Shown here piece after piece: positions 28,045 through 38,538 of a stretch of DNA of 64,000 nucleotides; the first letter of the stretch is position 1; every line of letters starts with the position of its first letter. Source of the stretch: Chromohalobacter nigrandesensis. Its GTDB lineage: Bacteria > Pseudomonadota > Gammaproteobacteria > Pseudomonadales > Halomonadaceae. The DNA lies in NCBI RefSeq assembly GCF_023061285.1, contig NZ_JAKGAM010000001.1, forward strand, positions 558,001 through 622,000, read 5' to 3'. The translations under genes were made by a program, and so were the position numbers. The notes under the pieces were generated by a model, which saw only the letters and a list, made by a program, of their open reading frames with translations, made no database searches and was not told where the DNA came from.

Positions 28045-28632
28045 ATGACCAAGACCAAACTTTTTTCCGCTCTCGTACTGGCCGGCACCTGCGCTTTCGG
28101 TACTCAAGCCGCTCTCGCTTATGATGCAGGCGACTTCTTCGTGCGCGGCGATATCGCCAAGAGCGATATCGATGATAGCCATGTCGACGATGAGAGTGGC
28201 TTCATGGGTAGCGTCGGCTACCTCTTCCACAACAAGCTGGGTGTCGCACTGAGCTCCAGCGAAAAGTTCGAGCACGACTTCTCGGCCAATGGCGTCAATG
28301 GCGACTTCGAGCAGCGCCCGATCAACTTGACGCTGCAATACTATCCGCTGGGTGGCACTGACTCGCGCGTTCAGCCCTATGCTGGCGCCGGCGTCAACTA
28401 CACCAAGTTCTCCAGCGAAAACCTCGCCAACGGCCAAAGCGCCGATATGGACGAATCCTGGGGTGCTGTCGGTGAACTGGGTGTCGACCTGTTCGTGACC
28501 GAGAATCTGGCCTTCAATGGCTTCGCCAGCTACACCGATGTGGATTCCGACGTCGACATCGATGGCAGCTCAGCCGGTTCGGTCGATCTGGACCCGGTCA
28601 CCGTGGGTGGCGGTCTCAGCTATCGCTTCTAA
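28045..28632 (+). CDS. OmpW-like outer-membrane beta-barrel protein
   Basis: A 195-aa protein with a signal peptide (residues 1-25, cleaved after QAALA) and a mature part of alternating strands ending in an aromatic residue (GGGLSYRF), typical of an eight-stranded barrel. It is very acidic, as expected for a halophile. Strand motifs such as FVRGDIAKSD, LTLQYYPLG and PYAGAGVNYT match OmpW/OmpA-like small porins. OmpW passes small hydrophobic compounds, but this protein's substrate is unknown. AAGGAG precedes the ATG; the frame is open to 27994. Confidence 0.8.
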   Translation: MTKTKLFSALVLAGTCAFGTQAALAYDAGDFFVRGDIAKSDIDDSHVDDESGFMGSVGYLFHNKLGVALSSSEKFEHDFSANGVNGDFEQRPINLTLQYYPLGGTDSRVQPYAGAGVNYTKFSSENLANGQSADMDESWGAVGELGVDLFVTENLAFNGFASYTDVDSDVDIDGSSAGSVDLDPVTVGGGLSYRF

Positions 28633-28655
28633 GCAATACGCGTCAGTACGTTGAT

Positions 28656-28683
28656 AAAATGCCGGGCTCTGGCCCGGCATTTT
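28656..28683 (+). terminator. bidirectional terminator
   Basis: aaaatgccgggc (28656-28667) pairs with gcccggcatttt (28672-28683) around a 4-base loop, giving T runs in both directions. It serves the OmpW-like gene and the convergent yqcC gene. Confidence 0.88.
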
Positions 28684-28701
28684 CGTGTCTGGCCATGCGC
28701 C

Positions 28702-29028
28702 TCACGCCTCGGTAACGACCCGGTCGACCTCGGCCACGGCTTCGGTGACCACGCGACGCACGCTGGGCGAGGCGTCCTTCAGCCAGGTATCCACGGCGGG
28801 TGCGACATCGCAGGAGGCCGGTAGCGGTGACTCGGCCTCGGCCAACTCTTCGAGCCTCGCCACGAAGACATAGCGCAGCCACTGCGGCATCTCCATGGTG
28901 TCGACGCAAAATGGCTGCTGGCTGGCAAAGGCCACTGCGGACGGCTCTTCGACTCGCCACATATCGACACTGCGTAATGTCGCGACCAAGTCTTCCAATG
29001 CCTTCATCAAGGCGTCATGAGCGGTCAT
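28702..29028 (-). CDS. yqcC: YqcC family protein
   Basis: A 108-aa soluble helical protein of the YqcC (DUF446) family, function unknown. The conserved core is AVAFASQQPFCVDTMEMPQWLRYVFVARL, read as PFCVDTMEMPQWLRYVF; the C-terminal part (SVRRVVTEAVAEVD) is an added helix. AGGAG precedes the ATG. It faces away from the DUF3549 gene across 255 bp. Confidence 0.85.
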   Translation of the reverse strand: MTAHDALMKALEDLVATLRSVDMWRVEEPSAVAFASQQPFCVDTMEMPQWLRYVFVARLEELAEAESPLPASCDVAPAVDTWLKDASPSVRRVVTEAVAEVDRVVTEA

Positions 29029-29283
29029 CTCGTCTCCTGGAAAGGGTTAAATACCATCCCATTATCGCGTTCACCATAGGCGCTTGACCACCTCGCAGGC
29101 CGTTTCTCCCCAAGCACCGTTTACCCACAGTTCATTGGGACGGGATTGTGGATAAACGTGGGACAACCTTCGTTTGGCCATGTATGACGCCGCTTGGCCA
29201 CAAGCGTTTATTTTTTGGCCAACCTGGGGCTGGTCAGCGCCATCCTTGAACGCTACAGTGCCGGCCTCGATCCCGGAGGCAGC
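29029..29283. other. divergent intergenic region with a 12-bp inverted repeat resembling DnaA boxes
   Basis: cgtttacccaca (29118-29129) and tgtggataaacg (29147-29158) form an inverted repeat with one mismatch and a 17-bp spacer. The right arm contains a perfect DnaA-box sequence (TTATCCACA on the minus strand) and the left arm a one-mismatch version (TTACCCACA). This may be a real DnaA site pair or an operator of the flanking genes. Confidence 0.5.
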
Positions 29284-30321
29284 ATGCAGTCGATCACCAC
29301 GCTCAGTGAATTTTTCCACCGCACCGGTGCGGACGTACGCCTTTTCGACATGGGACGCCGCGTCGCGCCTTTCGAATTCTCAAGGCTCACCGAGTTCGAA
29401 ACTGGAACGGCCCCCTGGCCCCTGCCCTGGAATGGCCAGGCGCGCCTGGCGTGCGCGTTCCGCCTGGGCAGCCGCGATGCCGCGAGCGAGCCCTTGATCT
29501 GGTTCTTGGCCTTGCCCCTGGATGAGCAAGGCATGCTGGTCCCCGGGCCGCGTGACGCCTTCCTCGAACGCCTGATCGAGACGCTCGGCCGCACGGTGGA
29601 AAGCGTCGGACGCGACGACGCACCGCACATCGATAACTTGATGCGCGACAATCCCCTGGCCTTTACTCCCGAGCTCACGCAACAAGCCATGTTGCATGCC
29701 CTGGCCGCCCAAGACTTTGTCCAACCGGCCAGCAAGCACCATCCAATGGCCCACGCCTACCTGATCGATGCCGACACCAGCGTCAACTGGCAAATGCTCG
29801 GTCTGCAAGGCATTGCCGATCTCGTGGTTCGCCTCGAAAGCGTGGAAGAAGCACGCCTCGCCGAGCGCATCCCCGCACTGCCGGTCGAGGTCCTGCAACC
29901 GCTTTGCTACTGTATAGAGCACCGAGACGTGGCCTCGGCATGCGTTGAGCCGCTTCGCGAACGCGCCGAGCGGGCGGCGCGATCTGGAGATCTTGAAACC
30001 TTGTGTGCGGTGATTCGCGCCTTGGGCAGTAGTCGCGATTCACGCGTCGGCGTCTGGTACGATACGCTACTCGCTGATCCGGCGGCCTGTGGGCCCGATG
30101 TGCTCGCCGCCATCGCCGCGCGCGGATGGATGCATCTCGAGGATGAGCAACGCTTGCCGCAGTTTCTCACACGCCTAGCGGAAACCCCGCAAGCGAACTT
30201 CACCGCACTGGTACGTGACCTGGCGCTGGTGCCACGCTTACGCCTACCGGTATTAATGACGCTGCGCCAAGCGAGTGCCGATTCCCCTATCGGCCTGCGC
30301 TTGGCCAAACTGGATCGTTGA
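29284..30321 (+). CDS. DUF3549 family protein
   Basis: A 345-aa soluble protein matching the DUF3549 type by its N-terminus (MQSITTLSEFFHRTGADVRLFDMGRRV, key core FDMGRRV) and the LPWNGQARLA segment. The rest is helical and without recognised catalytic motifs; function unknown. I chose the ATG at 29284 because GGAGG lies 6 bp upstream and the conserved family N-terminus begins there; the frame opens at 29194. It ends 3 bp before the RimB-like gene, so it may share that operon. Confidence 0.82.
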   Translation: MQSITTLSEFFHRTGADVRLFDMGRRVAPFEFSRLTEFETGTAPWPLPWNGQARLACAFRLGSRDAASEPLIWFLALPLDEQGMLVPGPRDAFLERLIETLGRTVESVGRDDAPHIDNLMRDNPLAFTPELTQQAMLHALAAQDFVQPASKHHPMAHAYLIDADTSVNWQMLGLQGIADLVVRLESVEEARLAERIPALPVEVLQPLCYCIEHRDVASACVEPLRERAERAARSGDLETLCAVIRALGSSRDSRVGVWYDTLLADPAACGPDVLAAIAARGWMHLEDEQRLPQFLTRLAETPQANFTALVRDLALVPRLRLPVLMTLRQASADSPIGLRLAKLDR

Positions 30322-30324
30322 TGC

Positions 30325-30762
30325 ATGAAAGCACTGCCCTATCAAGCCAAGGCCGTCATCGGCCGGCGCGAAATGGTCACTCTGCCGGAGCTGGGCCTGA
30401 CGCTATGCGCTAAAATCGATACGGGAGCGCGCACCTCGGCGTTGCACGCCGAAGACATCGAGACGTTCGAACGGCAAGGACATCTTTGGGTACGTTTCAT
30501 TACACGCAGCGGCGGTCCCGACGCCCCATCGCATACACTGGAGCTGCCGCTGTACGACCGCCGCAAGGTCAAGAGTTCCAACGGGTTCGAGCAATGGCGC
30601 CATGTCATCCGCACGCACATGCAGCTCGGCGGGCTCGACTATCCCATCGAACTGACCTTGACCGACCGACGTAGCATGCGCCATCCCATCCTGTTTGGAC
30701 GGCGCGCGTTGCGCCGCATTCTGGTCGCGCCCGGCGCGGCTTTCCTGCACGGCGAGCCCTGA
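30325..30762 (+). CDS. RimB-like retropepsin-type aspartic protease
   Basis: A 145-aa protein of the bacterial retropepsin-like family (older name: ATP-dependent zinc protease). The active-site Asp lies in KIDTGARTSALHA, and the FGRRALRRILVAPG region matches the conserved C-terminal part. In Pseudomonas the partner RimB modulates RimK, which adds glutamates to ribosomal protein S6. Here it lies 33 bp before rimK in the same direction, supporting that partnership. No rimA gene is evident. Confidence 0.85.
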   Translation: MKALPYQAKAVIGRREMVTLPELGLTLCAKIDTGARTSALHAEDIETFERQGHLWVRFITRSGGPDAPSHTLELPLYDRRKVKSSNGFEQWRHVIRTHMQLGGLDYPIELTLTDRRSMRHPILFGRRALRRILVAPGAAFLHGEP

Positions 30763-30795
30763 TCCCACCGGCATCGCCATCGAGTGGAGACGACC

Positions 30796-31704
30796 ATGCA
30801 TATCGGCATCCTTTCACGCAATCGCAAACTGTACTCGACGCGGCGTCTGATCGAGGCTGCCGAAGAGCGCGGACACACCGCCCGCGTGGTCGATACGTTA
30901 CGTTGCTATATGAACATCGCCTCACACCGGCCGTCGATCCACTATAAAGGCGAGGAAATCGAACCGTTCGACGCCATCGTGCCGCGTATCGGCGCCTCCG
31001 TGACCTTCTACGGCTGTGCCGTACTGCGTCAGTTCGAGATGATGAGCACCTACGTGCTCAACGACTCAGTATCAATCACGCGCTCACGCGACAAGCTACG
31101 CTCACTGCAGCTTCTCTCACGCAAGGGGTTGGGGCTGCCGATCACCGGCTTCGCGCATTCGCCTGACGATATTCCGGATCTGATCACCATGGTCAAGGGC
31201 GCGCCGCTGGTCATCAAACTACTGGAAGGCACGCAAGGTATCGGTGTGGTGCTGGCCGAAACCAACCAGGCCGCCGAGAGCGTGATCCAGGCCTTCATGG
31301 GCATGAAGGCCAATATCATGGTGCAGGAATACATCAAGGAGGCCAAGGGCGCCGATGTGCGCTGCCTGGTGATCGGTGACAAGGTGGTCGCCGCCATGAA
31401 GCGTCAGGCCTTAGAGGGCGAGTTCCGCTCCAATCTACACCGCGGTGGCAGCGCCAGCGTGATCCGCATCACCCCGGAAGAGCGTTCCACCGCCATCCGC
31501 GCCGCCAAGGCGATGGGGTTGCGCGTCGCCGGAGTGGATCTACTCCGCTCCAATCACGGCCCCGTGATCATGGAGGTCAATTCCTCGCCGGGCTTGCAAG
31601 GCATCGAAACCGCTACGGGCAAGGATATCGCCGGACAGATCATCGACTACATGGCGAAAAATGGCGTTACCCCGCGCAAGGCGCCTCCCAAACCCAAGGG
31701 CTGA
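30796..31704 (+). CDS. rimK: ribosomal protein S6--L-glutamate ligase RimK
   Basis: RimK is an ATP-grasp ligase adding glutamate residues to the C-terminus of ribosomal protein S6, which changes the translated proteome. The 302-aa product has the RimK N-terminal domain, then ATP-grasp motifs: [18 protein letters not shown] (core [11 protein letters not shown]), [18 protein letters not shown] and metal ligands in [21 protein letters not shown] stands 7 bp before the ATG at 30796. The stretch after EVNSSPG is short, as in E. coli. Confidence 0.93.
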   Translation: MHIGILSRNRKLYSTRRLIEAAEERGHTARVVDTLRCYMNIASHRPSIHYKGEEIEPFDAIVPRIGASVTFYGCAVLRQFEMMSTYVLNDSVSITRSRDKLRSLQLLSRKGLGLPITGFAHSPDDIPDLITMVKGAPLVIKLLEGTQGIGVVLAETNQAAESVIQAFMGMKANIMVQEYIKEAKGADVRCLVIGDKVVAAMKRQALEGEFRSNLHRGGSASVIRITPEERSTAIRAAKAMGLRVAGVDLLRSNHGPVIMEVNSSPGLQGIETATGKDIAGQIIDYMAKNGVTPRKAPPKPKG

Positions 31705-31813
31705 GTGAGGCATCCGCCCTGTGCCGTGCCATGGGGGAAATTTTCTTGCCGCCGGGGTAGCAAAACGCTGTTTCCACCCGCACAATTTGCGTCACCGGAG
31801 GAGGTGACCGCCC

Positions 31814-32248
31814 ATGTTTCTCGATAATCGCCAAGTGGCGATGGACAGCGTGCTGGAAGCGCTGGCTGACAGTCTCGATTATTTCCAGGACAATTTCGAG
31901 CGCTTGCGACCCGCGCTGCGCGACCGTCTGAAGCCGCACTACGAAGAACGCGGCAAGGCCATGCGCGAGCTGCAGAAACTTGCCAAGGAACACCTCGATA
32001 TTCTGCCACGCGATGCCGATGTCGAACGCGACGACTACCTCTGGCTGTGGAGTCGCATCAAGAGTTTCGTAGGCAACGACAGTCAGGTGCTGCTAGGCGA
32101 GCTGCTCGAGCAGGAACGCGTATTGATGCAGGCCATGGGCACGGCATTTACCCACCCTCTCCCGGATGCCGTGGAACCGGCGCTGGAGCGCTGCTGGAAG
32201 AATTGCCGCGCGCTGATTCGCGAACTCAACGCGCAACACAAGCGCTGA
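31814..32248 (+). CDS. hypothetical helical protein
   Basis: A 144-aa protein predicted nearly all helical, with regularly spaced charged and aromatic residues (SVLEALADSLDYFQDNFERL, core LADSLDYFQDNFERL) that suggest a four-helix bundle. No signal peptide. I do not recognise it with confidence; a resemblance to DUF2383-type bundles is only structural. The ribosome site GGAGGA lies in the loop of a 6-bp hairpin (31791-31808). Downstream of rimK by 109 bp. Confidence 0.7.
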   Translation: MFLDNRQVAMDSVLEALADSLDYFQDNFERLRPALRDRLKPHYEERGKAMRELQKLAKEHLDILPRDADVERDDYLWLWSRIKSFVGNDSQVLLGELLEQERVLMQAMGTAFTHPLPDAVEPALERCWKNCRALIRELNAQHKR

Positions 32249-32267
32249 CAACTGATAATCGGCGCCG

Positions 32268-32960
32268 TTATTCCTCCTTATTGCGGATCGGCAACGTTTC
32301 AGGCGGCCCGAGAAAGTAAGGCACCCGTCCCCATAGATAGATATCACCGACGGTCGCTGCGCGTGCCAGCCATTCACGTAGCCACAGTTGCCACTCTCCT
32401 CCGACCCGGCTATCTGGCACGGCGCAACCCTGCGCCTTCAAACCGACGGCATCGGCGATGAACAGAGCACGCGGCAAATGCCATGCCTGCGATATCAGCA
32501 ACACGTGCTCCACTCCAAAGACCCGACGCGCCCGCACTACGCTGTCGAAGGTGCTGAAACCGGCATAATCGAGGGTCATATCATCACTATCGACGTTACG
32601 AGCACGCAATGAGCGCCACATCGACACCGGCTCGTTGTAGTAGCGCGTGCGATTGTCACCGGACAGCAGGAGGTGCTGGACACGCCCCAGGCGCAGCAAT
32701 TGCGCCGAGGCTTCCATGCGTGCGGCGAAATAAGGATTGTGGCCACCGCCACGCAGTCCCTCGGCGGTCCCGAAGACCAAGCCGACCGGTTCGGAAGCGC
32801 ACATCAACGTATCGTGATGGATACGGCCGGCCGTCTTGGTGAACACCCAGATATTGAGCGCTACCACTACGGCGAGCATGAAGATCATGCCGACAAGACA
32901 CCACTTGAGCAGTCGCCATCCCCATCGGGTCAGCCCTCGGCGACCGTTTTCTCGCGGCAT
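32268..32960 (-). CDS. sanA: SanA/YdcF-type DUF218 envelope protein
   Basis: A 230-aa protein with one N-terminal membrane span (about residues 15-42, LLKWCLVGMIFMLAVVVALNIWVF) and a DUF218 domain: VGLVFGTAEGLRGGGHNPYFAARM (core GTAEGLRGG), LLLSGDNRTRYYNEP, VLLISQAWHLPRAL. SanA affects envelope barrier function and vancomycin sensitivity at high temperature in E. coli. The ATG at 32960 has GGAG 6 bp upstream. Confidence 0.85.
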   Translation of the reverse strand: MPRENGRRGLTRWGWRLLKWCLVGMIFMLAVVVALNIWVFTKTAGRIHHDTLMCASEPVGLVFGTAEGLRGGGHNPYFAARMEASAQLLRLGRVQHLLLSGDNRTRYYNEPVSMWRSLRARNVDSDDMTLDYAGFSTFDSVVRARRVFGVEHVLLISQAWHLPRALFIADAVGLKAQGCAVPDSRVGGEWQLWLREWLARAATVGDIYLWGRVPYFLGPPETLPIRNKEE

Positions 32961-32979
32961 GCGGGTCTCCAACGAATAA

Positions 32980-33000
32980 GGGGCGTCGTACACGCCCCAC
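32980..33000 (-). terminator. candidate terminator of the suf operon
   Basis: ggggcgt (32980-32986) pairs with acgcccc (32992-32998). On the minus strand it is followed by TTATTC, a weak T tract. It lies 35 bp after the sufT stop and before sanA. Confidence 0.45.
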
Positions 33001-33032
33001 CATGAGAAAGAGAACGACGAAGGCTCAGAACC

Positions 33033-33596
33033 CTAGAACATGCCCAGTTCCAGCCTCGCCTCCTCCGTCATCATCTCACGGCTCCAGGGCGGGTCGAAAA
33101 CGATCTCGACATGCACCTTGGACACTTGTGCGGCGCCCTGGAGTTTGCGTCGGGCATCTTCGGCGATCACCTCGCCCATGCCGCATCCCGGCGCCGTCAA
33201 TGTCATGCGAATGGTCACCATGGTCTCGCCACTCAGTAGATGCTCGATACGGCATCCATAGACCAAGCCCAGATCGACGATATTGACCGGAATCTCCGGG
33301 TCGAAACAGGTCCGCAATTGCGCCCAGATAAAGGCCTCGAGTTCCTCGTCACTGGCCCCCTCGGGCAGGGACTCACGCGACACTGCCTCGAGCCCCAAGG
33401 CATCGAGGTCATGCCCCTCAAGCAGGAACATGCGTCCCTCGAAGCCGATACTGACCGTTCCGCCCTTGGCCTGCATGACCGAGACGATGCTATCTTCGGT
33501 CAAGGTCACACTCTTGCCGAAGGGAATCGAAATCGCCTCGACATCGCGCTGCAAGGGCATTTCCTGCCCCTTGTAGAGGCTTTGCAGTTGATCCAT
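33033..33596 (-). CDS. sufT: putative Fe-S cluster assembly protein SufT
   Basis: A 187-aa protein with a C-terminal MIP18/DUF59 domain (DPEIPVNIVDLGLVYGCRI, then TLTAPGCGMGEVI with the conserved Cys) behind an N-terminal extension. SufT helps Fe-S protein maturation under high demand. The start at 33596 (MDQLQSLYKGQEM) matches the family; a longer frame lies inside sufS. Only 10 bp separate it from sufS, making it the last gene of the operon. Confidence 0.9.
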   Translation of the reverse strand: MDQLQSLYKGQEMPLQRDVEAISIPFGKSVTLTEDSIVSVMQAKGGTVSIGFEGRMFLLEGHDLDALGLEAVSRESLPEGASDEELEAFIWAQLRTCFDPEIPVNIVDLGLVYGCRIEHLLSGETMVTIRMTLTAPGCGMGEVIAEDARRKLQGAAQVSKVHVEIVFDPPWSREMMTEEARLELGMF

Positions 33597-33606
33597 GCCG
33601 TCTCCG

Positions 33607-34848
33607 TTAACGCACCATGGCGATGACTTTCTGTAAGGCCTCGACGAACGCATCGACCTCTTCCGGCGTGTTGTACGCCGCCACAGAGGCGCGGCAAGTC
33701 GCGTCGAGTCCCATGCTGGCAAGCACCGGCTGGGCACAATGATGCCCGGTGCGGATCGCCACGCCAAGCTGGTCGATCAGCAGGCCAATATCTTGGGAAT
33801 GCGCGCCGTCGACCACGAACGACAACACGCTCACCTTGTCTGGCGCCATGCCGATCATGCGCAGGCCATCGACTTCCTTCAGCTTGTGGGTGGCACGTTC
33901 GAGCAGGTAATGCTCCCACCCCGCCATCAGGTCGATGCCGGTATCCGCTATCCAGTCGAGTGCCGCCCCCAGGGCGATCACTTCCGCAATAGCCGGTGTG
34001 CCGGCTTCGAACTTGTGCGGAATCTCGCTGTAGACCGTGCCCTTATCGAAGGACACGCGGCTGATCATCTCGCCACCGCCCTGCCAAGGCGGCATGGCCT
34101 CGAGCAAGGCTTCACGACCATAGAACGCGCCCACGCCGGTGGGACCATACGCCTTGTGACCCGAGAACGCATAGAAGTCGACATCCAGTGCCTGGACATC
34201 GACGCGCTGATGCGGCACCGCCTGGGCACCGTCGACCAGGATCAGCGCGCCATGAGCATGCGCCGCCCGCGACATGTCTGCCACCGGATTGACGGTGCCC
34301 AGCGCATTCGAGACGTGATTGACGCACACCAGACGCGTGCGCTCGCCCAGCATGTCCCGGTAAGCCGCTTGATCGAGCACACCGCGCTCGTCGACCGGGA
34401 TCACCTTGAGCGTAACGTCCAGCGCCTCGGCCAGCATCTGCCAAGGCACGATATTCGAATGGTGCTCCATCAACGAGACGATGATCTCGTCACCCGGATG
34501 CAGATTGGCCCGCCCCCAGCTATTGGCGACCAGATTGATCGCCTCGGTGGTGCCGCGCGTAAAGACGATTTCGCGATGCGACGCCGCCCCCAGCCAGGCA
34601 CGCACCTTCTCGCGCGTGCCCTCGTAAGCCGCCGTGGCCTCGTCAGCCAGGGTATGCAGCCCACGATGGATGTTGGCGTTATAGCGCCGATAATAATCGT
34701 CCAGCGTATCGATGACCGCCGTCGGCGTCTGACTGGTCGCCGCGTTGTCCAGATAGATCAGCGGCTTGCCATGGACTTCCCGCTGTAGAATCGGGAAGTC
34801 ACTACGCACACGCGCCACATCCAGCATCGTCTCGGCAAAGGCATTCAT
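33607..34848 (-). CDS. sufS: cysteine desulfurase SufS
   Basis: SufS is a PLP enzyme that takes sulfur from cysteine and holds it as a persulfide for SufBCD. The 413-aa product has IYLDNAATSQTP, the Schiff-base lysine in FSGHKAYGPTGVGAF, IRTGHHCAQP and the catalytic Cys in DATCRASVAAYNT. The start at 34848 is 4 bp after the sufD stop. No sufE lies next to it, so its sulfur acceptor must be encoded elsewhere or replaced. Confidence 0.95.
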   Translation of the reverse strand: MNAFAETMLDVARVRSDFPILQREVHGKPLIYLDNAATSQTPTAVIDTLDDYYRRYNANIHRGLHTLADEATAAYEGTREKVRAWLGAASHREIVFTRGTTEAINLVANSWGRANLHPGDEIIVSLMEHHSNIVPWQMLAEALDVTLKVIPVDERGVLDQAAYRDMLGERTRLVCVNHVSNALGTVNPVADMSRAAHAHGALILVDGAQAVPHQRVDVQALDVDFYAFSGHKAYGPTGVGAFYGREALLEAMPPWQGGGEMISRVSFDKGTVYSEIPHKFEAGTPAIAEVIALGAALDWIADTGIDLMAGWEHYLLERATHKLKEVDGLRMIGMAPDKVSVLSFVVDGAHSQDIGLLIDQLGVAIRTGHHCAQPVLASMGLDATCRASVAAYNTPEEVDAFVEALQKVIAMVR

Positions 34849-34852
34849 GGGC

Positions 34853-36186
34853 TCAGGCCTCCTCAAGGGCGTCGGAAACCTCGACCAGATCCGCAAGATT
34901 GAAGCGCTCGGGCAATTTCCCCGCCACGGCACGCTCGACACGCTCGGCAATGACCGGCAGGCGCACCTGTTCCATCACCTCGCCGGCGAACGCCAGCGTC
35001 AAGAGACCGCGCGCCATCTGCTCGTCGATGCCACGCGTACGTAATGCAAAGACAGCCTCCTCGTCGAGCTGGCCGGTCGTCGCGCCATGCGAGCACTTGA
35101 CGTCGTCGGCGTAGATTTCCAGTTCAGGCTTGGTATCGATCTCGGCGCGGTCGGATAACAGCAGGTTGGCGTTGTTTTGATACGCCTCGATCTGCTGGCT
35201 ATCGCGCTTGACGACCACCTTGCCATTGAAAACGCCGCGGGCACGGTCGTTGAGAATGCCCTTGTAGTTCTCGTTGGAGAAAGTGTTCGGCGCGTTGTGG
35301 TTGACCAGGGTGTGATTGTCGACGTGCTGACGGCCCTGGACGAAGAACAGGCCATTGTAATTGGTCTCCGCGCCTTGCGCGTTGAGATCCGTGACCAAGT
35401 CGGTGCGCACCAGTGCGCCGCCCAGGTTCAAGTTGAACGACGTAAAGCGCGAATCGCGGCCCTGCTCGACATGGATGCTCGCCACATGCAGGTCCTCACT
35501 CGAACCTTCCTGCAGCTTGTAGTGATCGACGATGGCGCCGCGTTCGAGCATGACCTCGCTGACCACGTTGGTGAAGTTGGCTGCGCCCGCCTCGCCGGCG
35601 TAATGCTCGACCACCGTGGACTGGCTACGCGCGCCGGCCATCACCAACACGCGTGGATGACTCATCCGCGCCGATTCATTGGCGCGCGAGGCGAAGACCA
35701 CATAGATCGGCTTGTCGACCACGACACCCTGACCGATGCGCACGACCGCACCTTCTTCGGAAAGCGCCACGTTGAGTGCGGTGAACGGCGAGAAATCGAC
35801 CCCCGCCAGACGCCCGATGGCGCCACCGATAGCCTCGTGATTGGTGCGCATCGCCGTAGTCAAGGGCTCGATGGAAACGCCCTCGGGCAAACCGTCCAGA
35901 TCGGACAAGGCCGCCGAGAAGACACCATCGACGAACACCAGGCGATGCGCATCCAATGGCATACCCAGTGCCGCGAAACGCGCCTCGTCGAGCTCGGCGT
36001 TATCGGCCAGCGTGAATTCGCCTTCGGCGATGCGCCGAACGTCAGTATATTTCCAGGCCTCGTCACGCTTGGTGGGAAACCCCAAGGCTTCGAAGCGTGC
36101 CGCCCCGGCCTGGCGGCGTGCCGCCACCCAGGTCGGCTCGTCATCGGCTCGCTCGCCGAACCGCTGTAGAAAAGCGTGTGCTGCAC

Positions 36187-36190
<4 letters not shown>
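34853..36190 (-). CDS. sufD: Fe-S cluster scaffold subunit SufD
   Basis: SufD forms the SufBC2D scaffold on which [4Fe-4S] clusters are built. The 445-aa product shows the KRDEAWKYTDV segment of the N-terminal domain and the beta-helix core (QQIEAYQNNANLLLS, EIYADDVKCSHGATTGQLDE; core ADDVKCSHGATTG). The ATG at 36190 overlaps the sufC stop (ATGA). Confidence 0.95.
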
Positions 36191-36939
<749 letters not shown>

Positions 36940-37028
36940 CTTGGTACCTTGCTTGCGTTCGAGTCGCCCGGCGACTCCGATACATGGGTTGAGACCTTGT
37001 CTGTACGTCTGACGGTATATCGGGCGCG

Positions 37029-38471
37029 TTACCCGACTGCCCCTTCCAACGTCACATTGAGAAGCGCTTCGGCTTCCACCGCGAACTCCATCGGCAGCTC
37101 CTGGAAGACGTCCTTGCAGAAGCCGTTGACGATCATGTTGACGGCGTCTTCTTCGGAAATGCCGCGCGCCTGGCAATAGAACAACTGGTCCTCGCCGATC
37201 TTCGAGGTGGTCGCCTCATGCTCCACGGTCGCCGAGTTGTTGCCGATTTCTTGATACGGGAAGGTGTGCGCGCCACAGCGGTCACCGATCAACAGCGAAT
37301 CGCACTGCGTGAAGTTGCGCGCATTCTTGGCGCGCGGACCGACCTTGACCAGGCCACGATACGCCTGATCGCTGCGTCCGGCGGCAATCCCCTTGGAGAT
37401 AATGGTCGAGCGCGTCCCTTCGCCGATATGAATCATCTTGGTGCCGGTATCGGCCTGCTGGCGGCCGTTGGTCACCGCCACGGAATAGAACTCGCCGACA
37501 CTGTCCTTGCCGCGCAGCATGCAGGACGGATACTTCCAGGTGATCGCCGACCCGGTCTCGACCTGCGTCCAACTGATCTTGGAGCGATCGCCTCGGCAAT
37601 CGCCGCGCTTGGTGACGAAGTTGTAGATGCCGCCCTTGCCATTCTCGTCACCGGGATACCAGTTCTGGACCGTCGAGTACTTGATGTTGGCATCTTCCAG
37701 TGCCACCAGCTCGACCACTGCCGCGTGTAGCTGGTTCTCGTCGCGCTGGGGCGCGGTGCAGCCTTCCAGATAGGAGACCTGGGCGCGCTTGTCGCAGACG
37801 ATCAGCGTGCGTTCGAACTGGCCGGTATTCGCCGCGTTGATGCGGAAATAGGTGGACAGCTCCATGGGGCACTCGACGCCTTCAGGCACATAGACGAAGG
37901 AGCCATCAGTGAACACCGCCGAGTTGAGCGCGGCGAAGTAGTTATCGCCCTGAGGCACCACGCTGCCCAGATACTGACGCACCAGTTCGGGATACTCGCG
38001 AATCGCCTCGGAGATCGAGCAGAAGATAACCCCTGCTTCCGCCAGCTTATCCTTGAAGGTGGTCGTCACGGAGACGGAGTCGAACACCGCATCCACCGCG
38101 ACCCCGGCCAGCGCCGCACGCTCGTGCAGCGGAATGCCCAGCTTCTCGTAGGTTTCCAGGAGCTTGGGGTCGACCTCATCCAGGCTCTGGGGGCGATCTT
38201 CGTCCTTCTTTGGTGCGCTGTAGTAAGAGATCGCCTGATAATCGATGGGCGGATAGTCAAGATGTGCCCAGGAAGGCGTGGTCATCGTCAGCCATTGGCG
38301 ATAAGCCTCCAGGCGCCATTCCAGCATCCACTCGGGCTCGCCTTTCTTGTTCGAGATGAAGGCGATGGTGCTTTCATCCAGCCCCGGCGGCACGGTATCG
38401 CTTTCGATGTCGGTCACGAACCCTTGGGTATATTCGCGACTGACAAGTTCTTCCATTTCCTGACTTGCCAT
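37029..38471 (-). CDS. sufB: Fe-S cluster scaffold subunit SufB
   Basis: SufB accepts persulfide sulfur and carries the nascent cluster. The 480-aa product shows the N-terminal [16 protein letters not shown], the beta-helix core, [37 protein letters not shown] (core [13 protein letters not shown]) and [28 protein letters not shown] precedes the ATG. First enzyme gene of the operon, 67 bp after sufR. Confidence 0.96.
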   Translation of the reverse strand: MASQEMEELVSREYTQGFVTDIESDTVPPGLDESTIAFISNKKGEPEWMLEWRLEAYRQWLTMTTPSWAHLDYPPIDYQAISYYSAPKKDEDRPQSLDEVDPKLLETYEKLGIPLHERAALAGVAVDAVFDSVSVTTTFKDKLAEAGVIFCSISEAIREYPELVRQYLGSVVPQGDNYFAALNSAVFTDGSFVYVPEGVECPMELSTYFRINAANTGQFERTLIVCDKRAQVSYLEGCTAPQRDENQLHAAVVELVALEDANIKYSTVQNWYPGDENGKGGIYNFVTKRGDCRGDRSKISWTQVETGSAITWKYPSCMLRGKDSVGEFYSVAVTNGRQQADTGTKMIHIGEGTRSTIISKGIAAGRSDQAYRGLVKVGPRAKNARNFTQCDSLLIGDRCGAHTFPYQEIGNNSATVEHEATTSKIGEDQLFYCQARGISEEDAVNMIVNGFCKDVFQELPMEFAVEAEALLNVTLEGAVG

Positions 38472-38538
38472 GGTGTCTCTCCTCCCGAGCGGTATGCTCT
38501 CGGCTCGTGGCCATCGCCACAGCCCCGGTATCGTGTAG

